Source of the DNA: Discostella pseudostelligera
Lineage: Eukaryota; Bacillariophyta; Thalassiosirophyceae; Thalassiosirales; Thalassiosiraceae
Direction: 5' to 3'
Assembly (NCBI GenBank): GCA_036940085.1
Contig: JALLBK010000102.1
Coordinates: forward strand, 1-31,792
DNA: 31,792 nt
Shown: in pieces, positions 30,517 through 31,792 of the stretch
How the letters are laid out: each line of letters opens with the position of its first letter
Position numbering within the stretch: the first letter of the stretch is position 1
The notes under the pieces: generated by a model
What the model saw: the letters and a program-made list of their open reading frames with translations, nothing else
Told to the model about the DNA's origin: nothing
Databases searched by the model: none
Program-made: the position numbers and the translations under genes

Positions 30517-31302
30517 GATGATTGCGAAATGAGGATGTGGGTATTGGTTGTGGATAAATGATTGAAGTACTAGATTTCTTTGTGTTATCCTCCTGCCAGA
30601 GTTTTTATGACCAATTCAGATGAGTTACTTCTTCATCGTCCTCGCCTTGGGGAGAGTAGGAGTAACAATCAAATACCTCATACATCCTAGATACTCTATT
30701 GCAGATCGATCCCATTCACCTTGTGTGACTTGTAAGCTCGGGTAAGGGTTCACACCAGAGTCAGTTTGGGTAACTTCTTGGGGCTTAATTTCATTAGTCG
30801 TTTTTGTGAATGGACGTCGGTTTGTGGTATCTCCGCCCCTTTTGACATCTCTCCTACGGTCGTACTTAGAGACTTCTACTCTATCTCTATCTCAGAGTCA
30901 GAGTCGACCGGGCGGAACAGCCTTCTCTCTCTCTCAATCCAGGAGATAGGTGACTGCGAGCAGCCTGAATGACCTCTCTTGTACAGACGAAAAAATAGTA
31001 TGTACTGGAGCTGCTGGCTTGTTACTCCTATGACCCGGACTACTCTGCTCTACCCAGCTATCTAGGAGTAGTAGTTAGTTCTACTCCTACCTCTCTGAGA
31101 GTGCTTCTTCAGCAGGAGTGGCACGAGGACGAAATAGAAGAATCGCCAGGTGAGGATGACATCTCAGATTTCATGATGATGTATCTAGAAATATGTTCCA
31201 AATAATTACAACTTATGAATTATAAATGATGCGGTCTATAACATTCACCTGACACTGACGACATGCTGCATGGGGAGTCCATATCAATCTGTTCATTAAT
31301 CA
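30517..31302. other. Intergenic region upstream of the M11 gene
   Basis: Promoter side of the M11 gene on the left and 3' flank of the right-edge M11-like gene on the right. From about 31040 it belongs to the inverted-repeat arm. CT-rich runs lie near 30880-30940. The 30766-30972 open frame is unsupported. Confidence 0.6.
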
Positions 31303-31792
31303 TTAATCCCTCTTCAACTTCGGCGCAGTATTTGTATTAGGCTTGACTGTGGGCTTTCGAGTCGGCTTACGTGTTGGAACACGCTTCGTTGGCTTTGCGG
31401 TCGGAGGACGAGTTGGGGGCCTTGTTGGAGTAGCCGTGGTCGGCTTAGGAGTAGGAAAATTTGTTGGCTGCCGTGTTGGAGACATCGTCGGGGTCATAGT
31501 GGGATGAGTTGACGGTGATACAGTCGGAAATTCCGTTGGATACTGCGACATTGTTGGAGACTCAGATAAAGTGGGGCTCAGTGTTGGCGATTCAGTCGTT
31601 GGGCTGGCAGTAGTAGGGGTGCTCGATGGTGAACCGCTCGTTGAGGAGGAAGAAGGAGGGGTTGTTGGGAGCCTCGTTGGGGGGAAAGAAGGAGGGGTTG
31701 TTGGGAGCCTCGTTGGTGCATTTGTTACTACGCACGGGTTGCCGTTCTCGGAGATGCGCACTGTTGCGTAACCTGGACTTGAGCTTGTAGTG
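31303..31792 (-). CDS. M11-type metallopeptidase-like protein, C-terminal part (5' end outside window)
   Basis: The frame is open to the right edge, so the catalytic part lies outside. The visible protein begins in TTSSSPGYATVRISENGNPC, the same C-terminal region as in the complete M11 gene, and continues into a Pro/Thr tail almost identical to that at 1-533. It ends TRKPTVKPNTNTAPKLKRD; the left copy stops four residues earlier at APK. Relative to the left copy it has an extra RLPTTPPS-type unit from a 36-bp duplication. Peptidase identity is inferred from the full paralogue next door. Confidence 0.75.
   Translation of the reverse strand, partial: TTSSSPGYATVRISENGNPCVVTNAPTRLPTTPPSFPPTRLPTTPPSSSSTSGSPSSTPTTASPTTESPTLSPTLSESPTMSQYPTEFPTVSPSTHPTMTPTMSPTRQPTNFPTPKPTTATPTRPPTRPPTAKPTKRVPTRKPTRKPTVKPNTNTAPKLKRD
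31652..31716. repeat. 36-bp tandem duplication in the Pro/Thr tail
   Basis: GAAGGAGGGGTTGTTGGGAG starts at 31652 and again at 31688. On the minus strand this adds one 12-residue APTRLPTTPPSF-like unit that the left-arm copy has only once. Confidence 0.8.

Larger units (their letters stand above)
31040..31792 (-). repeat. Right arm of the inverted repeat (partner 80-874)
   Basis: Position 31792 aligns with 80 in the opposite orientation. Shared blocks include CTACTCTGCTCTA (31040-31052), the 31109-31140 block and CTTATGAATTATAAATGATG near 31213. The entire Pro/Thr tail is also shared. Differences are small indels, a 36-bp tandem duplication and scattered substitutions. Confidence 0.85.

Noticed and set aside
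30766..30972. 68-residue open frame on the plus strand
   Set aside because: No similarity or features; it lies in the M11 promoter region.

Overview
The window reads as nuclear DNA of a diatom, most likely a centric one, though I cannot name the species. Three things point there. Genes are compact with few, short GT-AG introns (75-154 bp), nearly all confirmed here by restored reading frame and family motifs. Two predicted plastid proteins start with a signal peptide followed by an ASAF-type motif with Phe at +1. The families present (M11 metallopeptidases with Pro-Thr tails, VWA/Cache proteins, a serine-decarboxylase-like enzyme, Ser/Asp-rich low-complexity inserts) also fit. No rRNA, tRNA, CRISPR or bacterial operon structure was seen.

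Layout. 1-533 (+) is the 3' part of an M11-type gene with a Pro/Thr tail. 1156-3346 (-) is an ALG8-type ER glucosyltransferase (3 exons). 3786-5988 (-) is a secreted or membrane VWA/Cache protein carrying an apparent 4-nt frameshift. 6397-8551 (+) is an M17 leucine aminopeptidase, predicted plastidic. 8857-14690 (-) is a 1,887-residue chromatin-type protein with two PHD/extended-PHD modules. 15694-17115 (+) is an SLC10-like transporter (3 exons). 17606-18448 (+) is a PDAP1/PP28-like protein joined to a SAP domain. 18661-19590 (-) is a plastid-targeted Rossmann/ketopantoate-reductase-like protein. 19888-21985 (+) is a secretory coiled-coil protein with PVYNE repeats and a C-terminal membrane segment. 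22529-24340 (-) is a serine/histidine-type PLP decarboxylase. 24341-26109 is the largest gene-free stretch. 26110-27814 (+) is a cysteine-rich surface protein built from two copies of one domain. 28607-30516 (-) is a complete M11 metallopeptidase gene whose zinc motif is split by an intron and whose tail is frameshifted. 31303-31792 (-) is the 3' part of a third M11 gene.

The genes do not form one pathway; most are ordinary housekeeping functions (N-glycosylation, peptide turnover, chromatin reading, ethanolamine supply, solute transport). The least ordinary parts are the two ends. Positions 80-874 and 31040-31792 are inverted copies of each other, each holding an M11 tail and its 3' flank, with a third paralogue just inside the right arm. 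Together with the neighbouring Cys-rich gene, this looks like a rapidly diverging secreted/surface-protein neighbourhood. A second theme is a shared promoter vocabulary: TTCCCGCC (E2F-like) boxes and a CGCCATATCTTTCTC element recur upstream of several unrelated genes. I found no clear multi-gene novel system; the best candidates for new biology are the two-domain Cys-rich protein, the PVYNE coiled-coil protein and the PDAP1-SAP fusion.
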